NCBI GenBank assembly: GCA_946894095.1
Contig: OX335655.1
Coordinates: 6,696,001-6,760,000, forward strand
Direction of reading: 5' to 3'
DNA length: 64,000 nt
Source: Incurvaria masculella
Lineage: Eukaryota > Arthropoda > Insecta > Lepidoptera > Incurvariidae
The translations under genes were made by a program, and so were the position numbers. Each line of letters opens with the position of its first letter. Position 1 is the first letter of the stretch. This document shows positions 46,357 to 57,542 of this stretch, in pieces. The notes under the pieces were generated by a model, which worked only from the letters and a program-made list of their open reading frames with translations, was not told the DNA's origin and did not search any database.

Positions 46357-47638
46357 AGAAATTAGTCTGTACGTTGGTCATGCCAAAATAAATCAGATGC
46401 TCTTTACACATTTGCTTGAGACTGGCAAGTTATACACTTTCGTAAAGATTGGATCTTTTCTGATAAATTTGAAAATGGAACACTTGTGAATTAGAATAAT
46501 CTTTTTTTTAAATATGTTTTTTTTCTGAGAGAATCGGGCGGGAATTTGCTTACAGTCATCGAGCTCACTCGACGAGATTTTCGCGCCATTATTTATTATG
46601 ATTATAAAAAATCATTTAAACCCCGAGAATGTTTTGAATCATTAACCAGTACTTTTGGTGAGTCTGGTTTGCTGAGTTTAGGCGAAGACAGTTCCGCCGC
46701 CAACCGCGGTCATTCAAGAAAATGTGCGAGAAGTCGAAAACCCTCACGATGTGACGCAACCGTAAACCTTTGGTTGCAACCGAGGTTGCAACCGTGATGC
46801 AACGTCAAGAATGGCATTAGTTCACGGTGACGTGGTCGTGTTCTACTCGTATAGTGTCATCAATTTTACTGCAATGGAGGTGAGATTGCCCGCTGCGGAG
46901 GCAAACTTACGCACCGAAAGCAAAGTTACCACACGATCGTGGTTAATCGTCTATTAACCACGATCTACAACACCAAGTTCACTTATCGAGTTCCGATAAT
47001 TGGGTGTTGAAAGTGGTTGAGACGCACTCTTTCCAATTGTGTGGCAATTTCTACACTGGAGTTTATGGTTCGTAATTTAATAATTAATTAATTAAATTCA
47101 GAGCAACGAAGCTGCTCGACTGTTACTCCTTGTTTGATCTATTTTTTTATTCGTTTTTGCTGCTGCTCTCTCAATTCGCGGTCTCTCAATTCCATAATTT
47201 CAGCAATGAATCCTATCGGACTGCTATCGAAACTTGTAATTTTCATGTGAAACATGAAACATTAAGAAATTTTGTTGTGTTATCTAATATTTAGTTTTTT
47301 CAATACGAATTAGTTGAGTGCGGGGTTTGAGATTTGAGGGTACCGTTTTTTTCTGTTTCGAAAGGTGCATCTGTATCCTTAATATGAGACCAACATCAAA
47401 CAATTATAATTTTATAATGCAAGGTTGTTCTTAGTTTAATGGAAAACTATTTATAAACACACTTTGACGACCCAACCACAGAAATTAAAAGCGCGTGCGT
47501 TAGTGTTCGCTCATTGTAGCCTCGAGTGAAACAAGACTTAAATCAAAATGGAAATTCATAGAAAATTTCACTGTTTTAAGTATTTTGATTTGCAACTTTT
47601 GGGTCGTATCACGTCGGTCGTATCGTAAACAAATATTT
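46357..47638. other. AT-rich DNA with one hairpin, no gene seen
   Basis: No exon recognised. Repeated GGTTGCAACC-like words occur near 46760-46800. Confidence 0.4.
46935..46965. repeat. Perfect 13-bp stem with 5-nt loop
   Basis: GATCGTGGTTAAT at 46935-46947 is exactly inverted at 46953-46965 around CGTCT. Confidence 0.75.
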
Positions 47639-48701
47639 TTAACCGACTTCGAAAAAAAGGAGGAGGTTCTCAATTCATCGGAATCTTTTTTTTTTTTTTT
47701 CTCTTTTTTTTTTATGTATGTTCACCAATTACTCGAAGACCCCTGAACCGATTTGAAAAATTCTTTTTTTGTTCGAAAGGGTATACTTTCTAGTTGGTCC
47801 CATTTTTTTTTTATCAAAATCGGTTCAGTAGTTTGGTACTTAAATACAACAAACATCGAACTTCTTAAGCCCGCGAACCCAGAAATATGATTTTTTAGTT
47901 ACAGTAGCTTTCTTTAAGGGTGAGATTGCTCAGTATGAGAGGTTTTTTTTTAATTCAACTGTTGGGGGTATTGAAGGGGGTAAAAGAGGGCAAATTGTAC
48001 ACATTTCTATCTCTAGAGCCGCTGAACCCAGAAATGTCAGAGTAGGTTTTGTTTGAGATGGGAATGTTTACGAAGAGAATATTTTTAAAAATTCTACTAT
48101 TAGGGGGGTAAAACAGGTCAAAATGAACACATTTAGGCGAAAACCACTCATGTTGAGATCTCCGAAACCAATTATCCTAAAAACTTAAAATTTTCAGTGA
48201 CTTCTTTTTACGACGAAAAGGCTCGCTTGTGATTTTACAAAATGCAACTGTTAAGGGGATACACGAGACCGTATGTACACATTTTCATACAACACTTACG
48301 CAAGAAACAGACTCTCCGGAAAAATGGAAGGATGAGAAATTCAGAAGCTCAGCGGTTCTGGACATTCGTTGTTTTGCCTTGTTAGGGTTCCGTACCCAAA
48401 GGGTACCAACGGATACTATATTACTAAGCTTCCGCTGTCCGTCCGTCCGTCCGTCTGTCCCAGCGCTCTATCTCATGAACCGTGAACTCATGAATCCAGA
48501 TAGGTACCGGTCCACCTTTCGTCAGAAATGAGATTTCTCAATGGTTTCATATCTCATAATGCTCGTTCATTGTAGGGTTTAGTAACAGTTTAAAGGGTTC
48601 GCATGAGATAGTGAGCGCATGATCTTCTTTCCACTTTGTATGTGAAGTTGAGCAGGATGGCTCGCCCACCTTGAGTCAAAAACTTATGCCACCACTAAAA
48701 A
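47639..48701. repeat. Long interspersed repeat family F, copy 2
   Basis: Colinear with 32596-33678, including the T run, the AAAATCGGTTCAGTAGTTTG block and the embedded family A end with TCCGTCCG. Copies differ by scattered substitutions and small indels. Confidence 0.75.
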
Positions 48702-48893
48702 GCAAAAAATAAAATATTTTTAAATAAAAAAAGACCGCCTTCAAAAAAACCGGAACTAAAAAGCAAAAAATATTTGGTTACTTTTAATTAATGTACGACA
48801 AGCTATTTTAATACTAACTAATTATGTACAATTTCTTAATTTTTAATCATCTTTTGAAGGCGGTCCTTTTTTTATTTAAAAATATTTTTAGAG
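48702..48893. repeat. Short derivative of the long-TIR element
   Basis: AAAAAAAGACCGCCTTCAAA at the left and TTTGAAGGCGGTCCTTTTTT at the right are near-exact inverted ends. The interior equals the inner part of one arm of the 33679-34818 element. Confidence 0.75.
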
Positions 48894-49290
48894 CTAGTCG
48901 AGCCCACGGACAAGTGTTGTAGGGATATCGTCAAAGTGACATTGCAATATAATATTATGAATGCCCAGATCATTGTTATTCGTCATCTATTTATTATAAT
49001 AAACATGTTTCCCTTATTTATTTATGATACGAATTCTGTAGGCAAAATTCATATTAATAACAGCAAAAGTTGTTTTTGTGTTTGTTGTAGAGACAGCACC
49101 ATATCCTATTATAATAAACCTAACTTTACACGACATAGGCTCACTTCACCTTACCGTACATGTGCCAATAACACAACACCTATCAGTAGAAATGTACAAA
49201 ATGGAAACGACTGACAAGAATCCAGGAAATATGAATCCAGTGAGAATATAATATAACGGCTTTGCGACATGCATAAAATAATACTTGTAT
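48894..49290. other. AT-rich spacer, nothing recognised
   Basis: A short open frame is present on the plus strand, but without domain or splice support. Confidence 0.4.
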
Positions 49291-49598
49291 TAGGGTTCCG
49301 TACCCAAAGGGTGAAAAGGGAACCCTATTACTAAGACTCCGCTGTCCGTCCGTCCGTCCGTCCGTCTGTCCGTCTGTCACAGGGCTGTATCTCATCAACC
49401 GTAATAGGTAGGCAGCTGAAATTTTCACAAAGTGTGTATTTATTTTTCCGCTATAACAACAAATAGGTAAAATTAAAATATAATACAAATTAAAGGGGGC
49501 CCCCATACAAAAAATGTGGTTTTTTTTTGTGTTAAATAATTTACGATGGTACGGAACCCTTCGTGTGCGAGTCCGACTCGCACTTGGCCGGTTTTTTA
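49291..49598. repeat. Family A interspersed repeat, full copy
   Basis: TTAGGGTTCCGTACCCAAAG to ACTCGCACTTGGCCGG with the complete middle. The 164-residue minus-strand frame here is carried by the repeat. Confidence 0.75.
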
Positions 49599-49646
49599 GT
49601 TTTATAGCTCCATGCAGCCACTTTTCGATTCTCGTATAAAAATAAA

Positions 49647-49769
49647 CAGTTTTATTCAGAGAGTACCTACCTTTCAAAACTTAGTACGAGATTAGCACCG
49701 GACCAAACATATAAAAACCGGTTTAGTCCGGCGGACTAAAGTTAGTCCGCCCACTCTGAATAAAGCTGT
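49647..49769. repeat. MITE family D
   Basis: CAGTTTTATTCAGAGAG at the left and CACTCTGAATAAAGCTG at the right, with AAAAACCGGTTTAGTCCGGC inside. Confidence 0.75.
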
Positions 49770-50182
49770 AAACAAGTCTTTAAATCATAGTATTATAAAT
49801 TAAATACCTAACATACTTATTAATTAAAGGTTATGAATTTTAAAAGAATTGATTCAGACAGTACCTAAGATATTGTTATTTGTTGTAAAATACCTTCTAG
49901 CAAAGATTACATACATTGAAATGAATGTAATCTAGTAATTCTTCTCTTCAGGATCTTTGTGACGTAACTTGGTGTAGTTTGACTACCAAAAAGTTTAAAT
50001 AAATGAAATGAAAAATGAAATGAAATTCTATAGCGTTAAAAACAAAGCAATGTAATTAACTTTCCCGCTCTTTATAAACTTCGGGAATTAGGTGACCTAA
50101 TCGAACTATATATACAACTCTACAATTGTCCACAACTACTTAACCTATTAAAAACACACCGTGAGATACATAAGACATAATA
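49770..50182. other. AT-rich DNA before the mariner element
   Basis: Near 49965-50005 the block GTGACGTAACTTGGTGTAGT recurs inverted at about 4345-4385, marking another dispersed repeat of unknown class. Confidence 0.4.
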
Positions 50183-51461
50183 GGTCGGGGAAAAAGTCTT
50201 TTCGCATTATAGTATGTATGAACTTGTAATAAAATCTCTTTGGCTATACTATTTGTATCTGGCTGGTTTTGGTATCATTGAAAGTTTAAATTTTAAAGAA
50301 CATAATTCCAAATTCAAATTAGGAAAATGTGTGATTCTCATTTGTTTTTCGTACGGTCAAAATGAGTGAATCTAATGAAGAAATTCGATACATTTTAAAA
50401 TTTTACTACAAAAAAGGTAAAAATGCAACGCAAGCCGCGAAAAAAATTTGCGATGTTTATGGACCTAGTGCAGTGTCTGTGAGAGTAGCACAAATTTGGT
50501 TTAAGCGTTTTCAATCCGGAAATTTTGATGTCAAAGATGCACGTCGCTCTGGTCGCCCTATTACGGATAAAATGGATGCCATTTTTGAAAAAGTGGAGCA
50601 AGATCGGCATATCAGTAGTTACGACGTAGCTGAAGAACTAGGAATTGACCACAAAACAGTTTTGGCGCATTTGAAAAAAACTGGGTACACAAAAAAGCTC
50701 GATATTTGGGTACCTCACGAGCTCACTGAAAGAAACCTAATGAACCGTGTACTCATTTGTGATTCTTTATTACGACGTAATGAAACCGAACCATTTTTGA
50801 AGAAGCTGATAACTGGTGATGAAAAGTGGATCACGTACGACAAGAACGTGCGAAAAAGGTCGTGGTCAAAGGCCGGTCAAGCTTCACAGACTGTGGCGAA
50901 ACCCGGGTTAACTCGCAACAAGGTGATGCTGTGTGTGTGGTGGGATTGGAAGGGCATTATTCATTATGAGCTGTTACCACCAGGCAGGACCATCGATTCT
51001 GAACTCTACTGCGAACAACTGATGAGATTAAAGCAAGAAGTTGAGAGAAAGCGGCCGGAATTAATCAACAGAAGGGGTGTGGTTTTTCATCATGATAACG
51101 CTAGACCTCACACATCTTTAGCCACTCAGCAAAAACTAAGAGAGTTTGGCTGGGAGGTGTTAATGCATCCGCCGTATAGTCCTGACCTTGCACCTTCAGA
51201 TTTCCACCTGTTTAGGTCTCTTCAGAATTCTTTAGGCAGTGTCAGGTTAACATCACGAGAGGACTGCCAAAACCACTTGTCGCGGTATATTGATCAGAAG
51301 TCCCAATATTTCTATAGCAATGGGATCATGTTCCTACCTACAAGATGGCAAAAAGTTATCGAACAAAATGGTACCTACATACTTTAGTTAAATGTAAATA
51401 AACCATATTAAAAAATGTTTTGAATTTTCTTAAAAAATGCGAAGAAACTTTTTCCCCAACC
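50183..51461 (+). mobile_element. Full-length mariner transposon
   Basis: 1279 bp with inverted ends: left GGTCGGGGAAAAAGTCTTTT and right, inverted, GGTTGGGGAAAAAGTTTCTT. Both continue into TTCGCATT (right TCGCATT). TA dinucleotides flank both ends (50181-50182 and 51462-51463), the mariner/Tc1 target duplication. One intact transposase gene fills most of it. The two ends differ at a few positions, as is common in working mariners. Confidence 0.92.
50362..51387 (+). CDS. Mariner transposase, DD34D, intact
   Basis: 341 residues with no stop or frameshift; usual mariner length is about 345. The N-terminal third (about 1-115) holds two helix-turn-helix DNA-binding units, including ARRSGRP at the linker and the HLKKTGYTKKLDIWVPHEL segment before the catalytic core. 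Catalytic residues: the Asp of TGDEKW, the Asp of HHDNARPH, and the Asp of LAPSDFHLF, with 34 residues between the second and third (DD34D). The linker region resembles cecropia-type mariners, but the subfamily is not settled. The ATG has a good context (GTCAAAATGAGT). It would bind the inverted ends in the nucleus and move the element by cut-and-paste. Confidence 0.95.
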   Translation: MSESNEEIRYILKFYYKKGKNATQAAKKICDVYGPSAVSVRVAQIWFKRFQSGNFDVKDARRSGRPITDKMDAIFEKVEQDRHISSYDVAEELGIDHKTVLAHLKKTGYTKKLDIWVPHELTERNLMNRVLICDSLLRRNETEPFLKKLITGDEKWITYDKNVRKRSWSKAGQASQTVAKPGLTRNKVMLCVWWDWKGIIHYELLPPGRTIDSELYCEQLMRLKQEVERKRPELINRRGVVFHHDNARPHTSLATQQKLREFGWEVLMHPPYSPDLAPSDFHLFRSLQNSLGSVRLTSREDCQNHLSRYIDQKSQYFYSNGIMFLPTRWQKVIEQNGTYIL

Positions 51462-51965
51462 TAATACATATCAAAATGGTGGACTTTTGAAATAAATGGG
51501 TTGATGGTTTGATCCTCGGTTTGGTCTAAGCCCAACGTAGGAGATTTTTTTTAAAACTAAGTGAAGAAGAACTACTTTAACGAGGAAAATAAATATAGGA
51601 AAAATAAAATTATTTTCCTGATATTTGAGTTTTTTTTTACAGAAGAGAAAACAACAGGAACAAGATAATAAAAGAAATAATAATGAATTGCTCAGAATGT
51701 CCGAATACCCGCATACAGTGTATGTATTTCGAGACCCGCATAACGAAATATAGTTATTTTTACGAAAGCATTATCCCAATTTATGTTATCTGTGACCTGA
51801 TTATCCGCACGCACATATAGAAAATACCGTCACATCCGACCCGCTGCCGCTGCGCTGCGGTGAACTACAAAGTCGATTTTGCATTTATTTTGTGTAGCAT
51901 ATTCTATTGGGTCAACACATTGGGAAGTGATGGAGATGAAACCTACTTTGTTTTTTAAAAAAACC
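51462..51965. other. AT-rich spacer, nothing recognised
   Basis: No exon, repeat boundary or regulatory motif could be supported. Confidence 0.4.
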
Positions 51966-52066
51966 CGACTACTAAAAGGTAAGAAACAAGATAGGTGATG
52001 TTTGATATCATCGTTTTTTGGTGTTATCAAACAGCACCTACCTTGTTTCTTACCTTTTAGTAGTCG
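51966..52066. repeat. Hairpin MITE, near-perfect arms
   Basis: CGACTACTAAAAGGTAAGAA is inverted exactly as TTCTTACCTTTTAGTAGTCG at the right. Arms are about 42 bp with two or three mismatches. Confidence 0.85.
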
Positions 52067-52490
52067 GTGTCCAATTTTTAAACTTTTTTTATATTTTCCG
52101 TGCCAATGTTACCTGGGCCATATTAACGAATCGATTGACACCTTATTCATCAACATCGGATGAATAGTAAGCGACGGTGGATCATACGTAAATACAATAA
52201 TACATGCATAGACTGCTAAATCATAACTCTTCCTTTTGGCTTCGTCCTAGTCGGGTAAAAATACTTTGTTAGAACTACAAAATATGGCGGCTGACAGCTC
52301 GTAACTCCCTCCGCGTCAACTTGTCTTGCATGCCAGAAGTCCATGGGTTCAAATCCCCGCCCCAAACATTTTCCTGATCTGCATATATCGCAAAATCTAG
52401 CATGTTTCACACAGTTCTGTTGATGTATACTAGTAGACAAAAATGCGACAGATCTGTATGGATACGGCAAAGCATACAACGATACTTAGG

Positions 52491-52652
52491 TCCGGTTGCA
52501 CAAAGGGACATCCACGGTAAAACAAGACGTATGATTAAACACGCCACTTTTTGTAAACAGTGAGGAGCGAAGCTTAATTTACTCCATATGTTTGACAAAA
52601 ATGACGTATTCGTAACTTTAAAGTTTATTCCTCTTTCTGCAACCGGGCCTTA
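52491..52652. repeat. MITE family C, diverged
   Basis: CCGGTTGCACAAAGG at the left, GCAACCGGGCC at the right, and the inner AAACACGCCACTTTT block. It seems to be an older relative of family C. Confidence 0.55.
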
Positions 52653-53114
52653 GTACGATAAAAACTAGAGTTTGACTCAATTTATTTGCAGCTGTTTTTT
52701 AAACTGACAGATTGTTTGATCCGTTTTTAGCTTAACGGGAGTACCTAATTGCAAAAAAAAAAATATCAGGAAAAATATGTAAAAAATCATGAAAAAAAGA
52801 GGACTCAAAAATATATATATTAGATATATATGATTTTGAAACGTTTTGATCCTAACTGATTGAACATAACGGCTGACTACAAATTAGGCGTGCAACTGTC
52901 CACTTACAAGGGGTACAGGAATTTTAACAGATTCGTCATTCGTCAGTACCTTTTCACTGAATTTAAGTAAGAATGGAAAAATACTAAAGTTAGAAACAGG
53001 TTTCACATAGCTAGAGAAACAGTAAGAGAAAACAGTTATTGCAGACAGTTAAAAAAACAATTAAAAGATACAGTAACGTTGTTTTCATTCAGTTCGAGTA
53101 ACCGAATTACTTAC
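52653..53114. other. AT-rich spacer, nothing recognised
   Basis: No coding or repeat structure with clear ends. Confidence 0.4.
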
Positions 53115-53306
53115 ATTACAGTTATACTGATATTTTTTTTCAGTGTACGTAAGTATTTCGTGATGTCAAGTAGACCAGTTCGAGTAACCGAATTACCTAG
53201 TTGGCTCTATTTTAACGTTGCAAGAAGGATGTTATTATTGAAATTACAGTTATACTGATAATTTTTTTCAGTGTACGTAAGTATTTCGTGATGTCAAGTA
53301 GACCAA
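53115..53306. repeat. Spaced direct duplication of about 64 bp
   Basis: ATTACAGTTATACTGATA, a T run, CAGTGTACGTAAGTATTTCG and GTGATGTCAAGTAGACCA occur in the same order at 53115-53180 and 53244-53306. Each copy holds both an acceptor-like T-run plus CAG and a GTAAGT five bases later. Confidence 0.7.
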
Positions 53307-53682
53307 GATACAGTTGCTATTCTTCGATCGCATGGATCATAACCGAATCTATCGGATGAGATTATATCGATGTTGATTGTTTACGGCAAAATGAAAATGG
53401 ATTTTCCGGATTAGCCTTCGCAAAACATTCGCTCTCGCTTCATCTCGCGGAGCGTCCGGAAATAGCGGCCGCCTCATGCGCGCGCGCAGCCCGCGAGCAC
53501 ACGTCAAGGTAATACGTCGCTATATTTATATCTACTCTGCCATCAAGGTCTACCTTAGCAAAACACACGCCGCATAGATGGTATTGCCACCGGCTTTCAA
53601 TACTGTATCAGCTTGTGAGATCCAAGATAAAACAAGTCTTGATGCTGTGGGCAATTAATTGTAGTCGAAAAAGATAGCCCCT

Positions 53683-54056
53683 GACTTTTTTTTTCTGAAC
53701 ATGTACTATACCCACCGTCATGATATCAGCCCAACCTACCGCAATCCCAAAGAATTGAGGTGCCATGCCTTCTCTTTATGTCATTGAACTAGATAGTAAA
53801 CGCGGGATTTTATTTTCATTGCCGCTTTGCTCATCTTTGCATCCAATACGATGGTACCAACACGCTCAATACCACATAAAAGGGGAAGGGGGACCTGCAG
53901 TTTTAGATGGATTCCGAACCATGGAACAGTTCGCATTCGGGACATGAACTCATCCAAAAAGAGAAAGTTAGTGGTGCATGAACGGAGCGGGGATAGAACC
54001 CATGACCTCTGGCATTGATGGCAAATCCCCGCGACACTGAGCTACGAGGCTATATA
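53683..54056 (-). repeat. SINE with tRNA-derived head
   Basis: Head on the minus strand with TAGCTCAGTGTCGC (A-box-like) and GGGTTCTATCCCC (B-box-like) near 53990-54045, then the common body, ending near a T run at 53687. Confidence 0.65.
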
Positions 54057-55364
54057 ATGTATCTTGTGTTGAAATCTTACTAGAATATAGCTAAGGTCCG
54101 TAACCTATGCATCCATTACATTTTTAAAGCTATTTATACAATTTTAACGACGTTACCTGAGGTAGGTATTAACTTTTATCCTGAGTCGTAATAGCTGTTA
54201 AAATTTACATATTTTTTCACAGGTAATTCTCACAAGCTGCCTGCGCACACTTACGTTTTTGTGGTTATTCCCGCAATAAGTTCCTAGAGAGGGCACAGCA
54301 CATGGGCACACCGAGAGGTCCCGCCAGCAACGCGAGTGCTCGAAAAAGCGCGGGAGACGCGAACAAGCGCGACAACAGACGCGCGCGGTGGTCGCCGGTC
54401 AAGCAGGTTCTGTTCTGTTCTGTCTGTGTTCTTTCGGTGCGGCCAACCGCACGAGCCCCACGCGCGACACAACGCTAGGACTAGCCAACCACTTGCGCCA
54501 TACAAATGTACCGTTCAACAAACGTAATAATTTGTATTGAAACGGCTCAGTAGGTCCAAATAGAACTAAAGACTAATAATGTATTGTTAATATTTTTGGA
54601 TTCCATTATTTATTTAAATAAAACATAAAAAAGTCGATTTTTCACGTTATAAATATGAAAGTAATGTAATTTCTAGATATAAGCACAAATAGCATAAATG
54701 CATAAATATATAATTCCATTTCCTTTTAAATTTCTACATTTAGTCAAAAAAGTTCGGAAATGGACACCGTTACCGCAATGTATTTTGTATAGAAAAAGGA
54801 AACATACATTAACGAAAATAGGTTTATTCCTAGACAAGGAATCACATATTGTAAGAATTACACTTCTAATCGTCAGAATTAGTTAGTTAACTTGGGGTGC
54901 CTCGTCTAACTTTGCGATTTGGCTAGTACGAGGGCCTTAACAGGCAATCAAATTAGCATTTTGTTTCTTTGGAGACCTCGGCAATGAATCTTCCGTATTA
55001 CGATAGAGTAAGTAAAATATCTAGATGTCAAATGCAAAGATTCGTTACATTTTTTTACAGTAAGTTTGCAACAAAGTGTACAGCTAAAATTACGAGGAAA
55101 TATATAAAATGTCTTTACTACTTACCTAGCTATGTTTTTCTATCGACCCCATTTAAGTTTCAACGTATGTAATTTAATAAAAAATTAAAAAAGACATTTT
55201 ATACTATATTTCCTTTCTCGTAAGATTACACCTGTCCGATTGTTGCAAACAACAGTTGCAAATGAATGTTTTTAGGATTTTAAACTATGTATTACGTCAG
55301 TCAATATCAATAAATATCGGGCAAGATAATTTTTCGCATTTTTCCGTCCGACTATCATTTCCGA
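54057..55364. other. GC-rich island, then AT-rich DNA
   Basis: 54290-54500 is CpG-dense, perhaps a promoter. At about 54984 the short frame MNLPYYDR ends at a strong GTAAGT donor (55008), which could be a tiny first coding exon, but nothing confirms it. Confidence 0.3.
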
Positions 55365-56020
55365 TAGTGTGATTGATACGAAATATGTTTTTTGCTATGG
55401 CAGAATCGACGGTTGTTAATTAAATTTTAAAAAGAATTATGTTTAATGGTCTATATTAACGACTATTATAGACTACACTCTGTTTGATATATAATATTAA
55501 TGTCGACTGTGGTCGGCTCCATATTTTAATTTTAAAAGAATTAAGCTCCACGGTCTATACTATCGAAAACCGTTCAGTACAGTCTTATTGATACATAATA
55601 TTATTGTGCTATGGTAGAGTCGACTGTGGTGGGCTCTACATTTTAATTTAAAAAAGAATTAAGATCAATGGGGCAATGCTACCGACTACCATTGATTACA
55701 CTCTGATTGATACATAATATTGTTGTGCTATGGTAGAGTCGACTGTGGTCGGCTCTATATTTTAATTTAAAAAATAATTAAGCTCCAAGGTCTTTATTAT
55801 CGGAAACCATTAACTACAGTCTGATTGATACATAATAGTATTGAGCTATGTTAATGTTTTTTTTATATCGATGGCTATGGTAGACTCGACTGTGGTGGGC
55901 TCTATATTTTAATTTATAAAGAATTAAGCTCAATGGGTAATGCTAGACACTACCATTGACTACACTCTGATTGATACATAAGATTTTTGTGTTTTGGTAG
56001 AGTCGACGGTGGTCTGTATA
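55365..56020. repeat. Tandem repeat, about 118-bp unit
   Basis: About six imperfect units, marked by GTCGACTGTGGT-like words near 55406, 55502, 55619, 55738, 55886 and 56002. Each is followed by GGCTCTA-ATTTTAATTT and AGAATTAAGCTC. One unit carries an extra 28 bp. AT-rich, non-coding. Confidence 0.75.
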
Positions 56021-57000
56021 CAAGGCAATCCCCGCGCCACTAGGCTACGAGCCGCTACGGCGGTCTATAAAATGTGATCAGTAAACCTTTGAGAGAAACA
56101 GAGACCTTTGCGAGCGTGGGTAATACTACTCACCAAATTGTCATTCCTATCGCATTATCTATGATTAGAAACGCATAGAGGACAAAACATGTCACCATAC
56201 AAACATTGCCAAACCGTTCACAAAAAGTAAGTGCCGTTTAGGGTACTCAAGGAATAATTCCAAATTTCAAATCTCTAGGTGCAGCGGCTGTGTCGGTGAG
56301 TCAGAACGGTACTGTTTTATTAGTAGAGATCACAGTTTAAGTCGACGGTATAGATATAATTATATCGGTTCCAAACCCGCCGCGAACGGCAGGAAAAACA
56401 GCTCGCTCGCTTCGAAATATCTTAGACGGTTATTAGTAACGAGGTAGCTAAAACGATCTTCACTTCCCGCTTTGAGATGAAGCGTGTCGGCGGCGCGGTG
56501 CGGCGCGGCGCCTCGTGCGTGACGATAGTCTCAGGAGCGGTGGCGGTAGAGCATTTTCGGCGCGGTTGCGTAGCGGCAGCGTTCGGACTGCAGAGTCGGT
56601 CGTCGCCGTGACGGACGGTGATGTCGGTGATGCAACCGTTCGCTGCCAACGCATGAGCGCATTCTGTTCCGATGATCCTTCATTCGTTTACTTGTAGCAA
56701 TTATTATCGGTGTGGAAATAACCTAAGGTAAAATTCGTGGCACCTGCTATCGAATAGGTAACTAACCAAGCACGTCTGAAAAGATGCATGACTGTTTTTG
56801 AGAAGCGAAAGAAATATGCTGCGATCGTCCCCATGGGTAATCGACGTGATGTATGAAATGAACTAAACTTAAAGGACTCTGAACATTATATGACGAATTA
56901 ATGTCCATCTAAATATTATTTGACTCCGCTTGGTAAACCTTGAAAATGATTGGAGACATTACCTAACAAACATTTTGAAACTTATCTAATTTCAATTTAA
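56021..57000. other. SINE head remnant and GC-rich island
   Basis: 56025-56056 is a tRNA-head remnant (CCCCGCGCCACTAGGCTACG). 56470-56660 is strongly CpG-rich with overlapping frames on both strands, more like a promoter or 5' UTR than a gene. The remainder is AT-rich. Confidence 0.4.
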
Positions 57001-57305
57001 AAACCGGCCAACTGCAATACGAACTCGCACACGAAGGGTTCCGTACCATCGTACAAGATTTAACACAAAAAAATCACGTTTTTGTAAGGGGCACCCTTTT
57101 AATTTTTATTATTTTCAAATATTACCTATTTATTGTTATAGCGGCAAAATAAACACATACTCTGTGAAAATTTCAGCTGTCTAACTATTACGGTAAATGA
57201 GATACAGCCCCGTGATAGACGGACGGACGGACGGACGAACGGACAGCGGAGGCTTAATTAGGCTTAGGGTTCCCTTGGCATCCTTTGGGTACGGAACCCT
57301 AAAAA
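57001..57305. repeat. Family A interspersed repeat, full copy
   Basis: From AACCGGCCAACTGCAATACG to GGGTACGGAACCCTAAAA, same orientation as the 17103 copy. Confidence 0.75.
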
Positions 57306-57533
57306 ACCATGCCACTTGAATTCAGGAAATTTGTTTACAGCCGTACGAAGAAGTGAACGTACAATGTCAAAGTGACTGCGAAAAACAAATGCGAATCTGA
57401 TCTTGTCGTGCGGAATTTTCGTGAAAAATTGTGATTTTGATCGTGCATCGACAATAATTCAAGTTTTTACTGTTCATTGTGATAAGTGCGTCGACACACA
57501 TCGGGAATTGTATTGGTTAGTCCCACCGGAGGC

Positions 57534-57542
57534 ATGATATGA
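57534..57542 (+). promoter_or_regulatory. Two-codon upstream ORF overlapping the ORF1 start
   Basis: ATG ATA TGA. Its stop codon overlaps the ORF1 ATG at 57539-57541. Ribosomes would need to skip it or reinitiate to make ORF1 protein. Confidence 0.55.

Noticed and set aside
49183..49677. A 164-residue minus-strand protein
   Set aside because: The frame is carried by repeat family A and recurs in other copies (for example 17595-18164).
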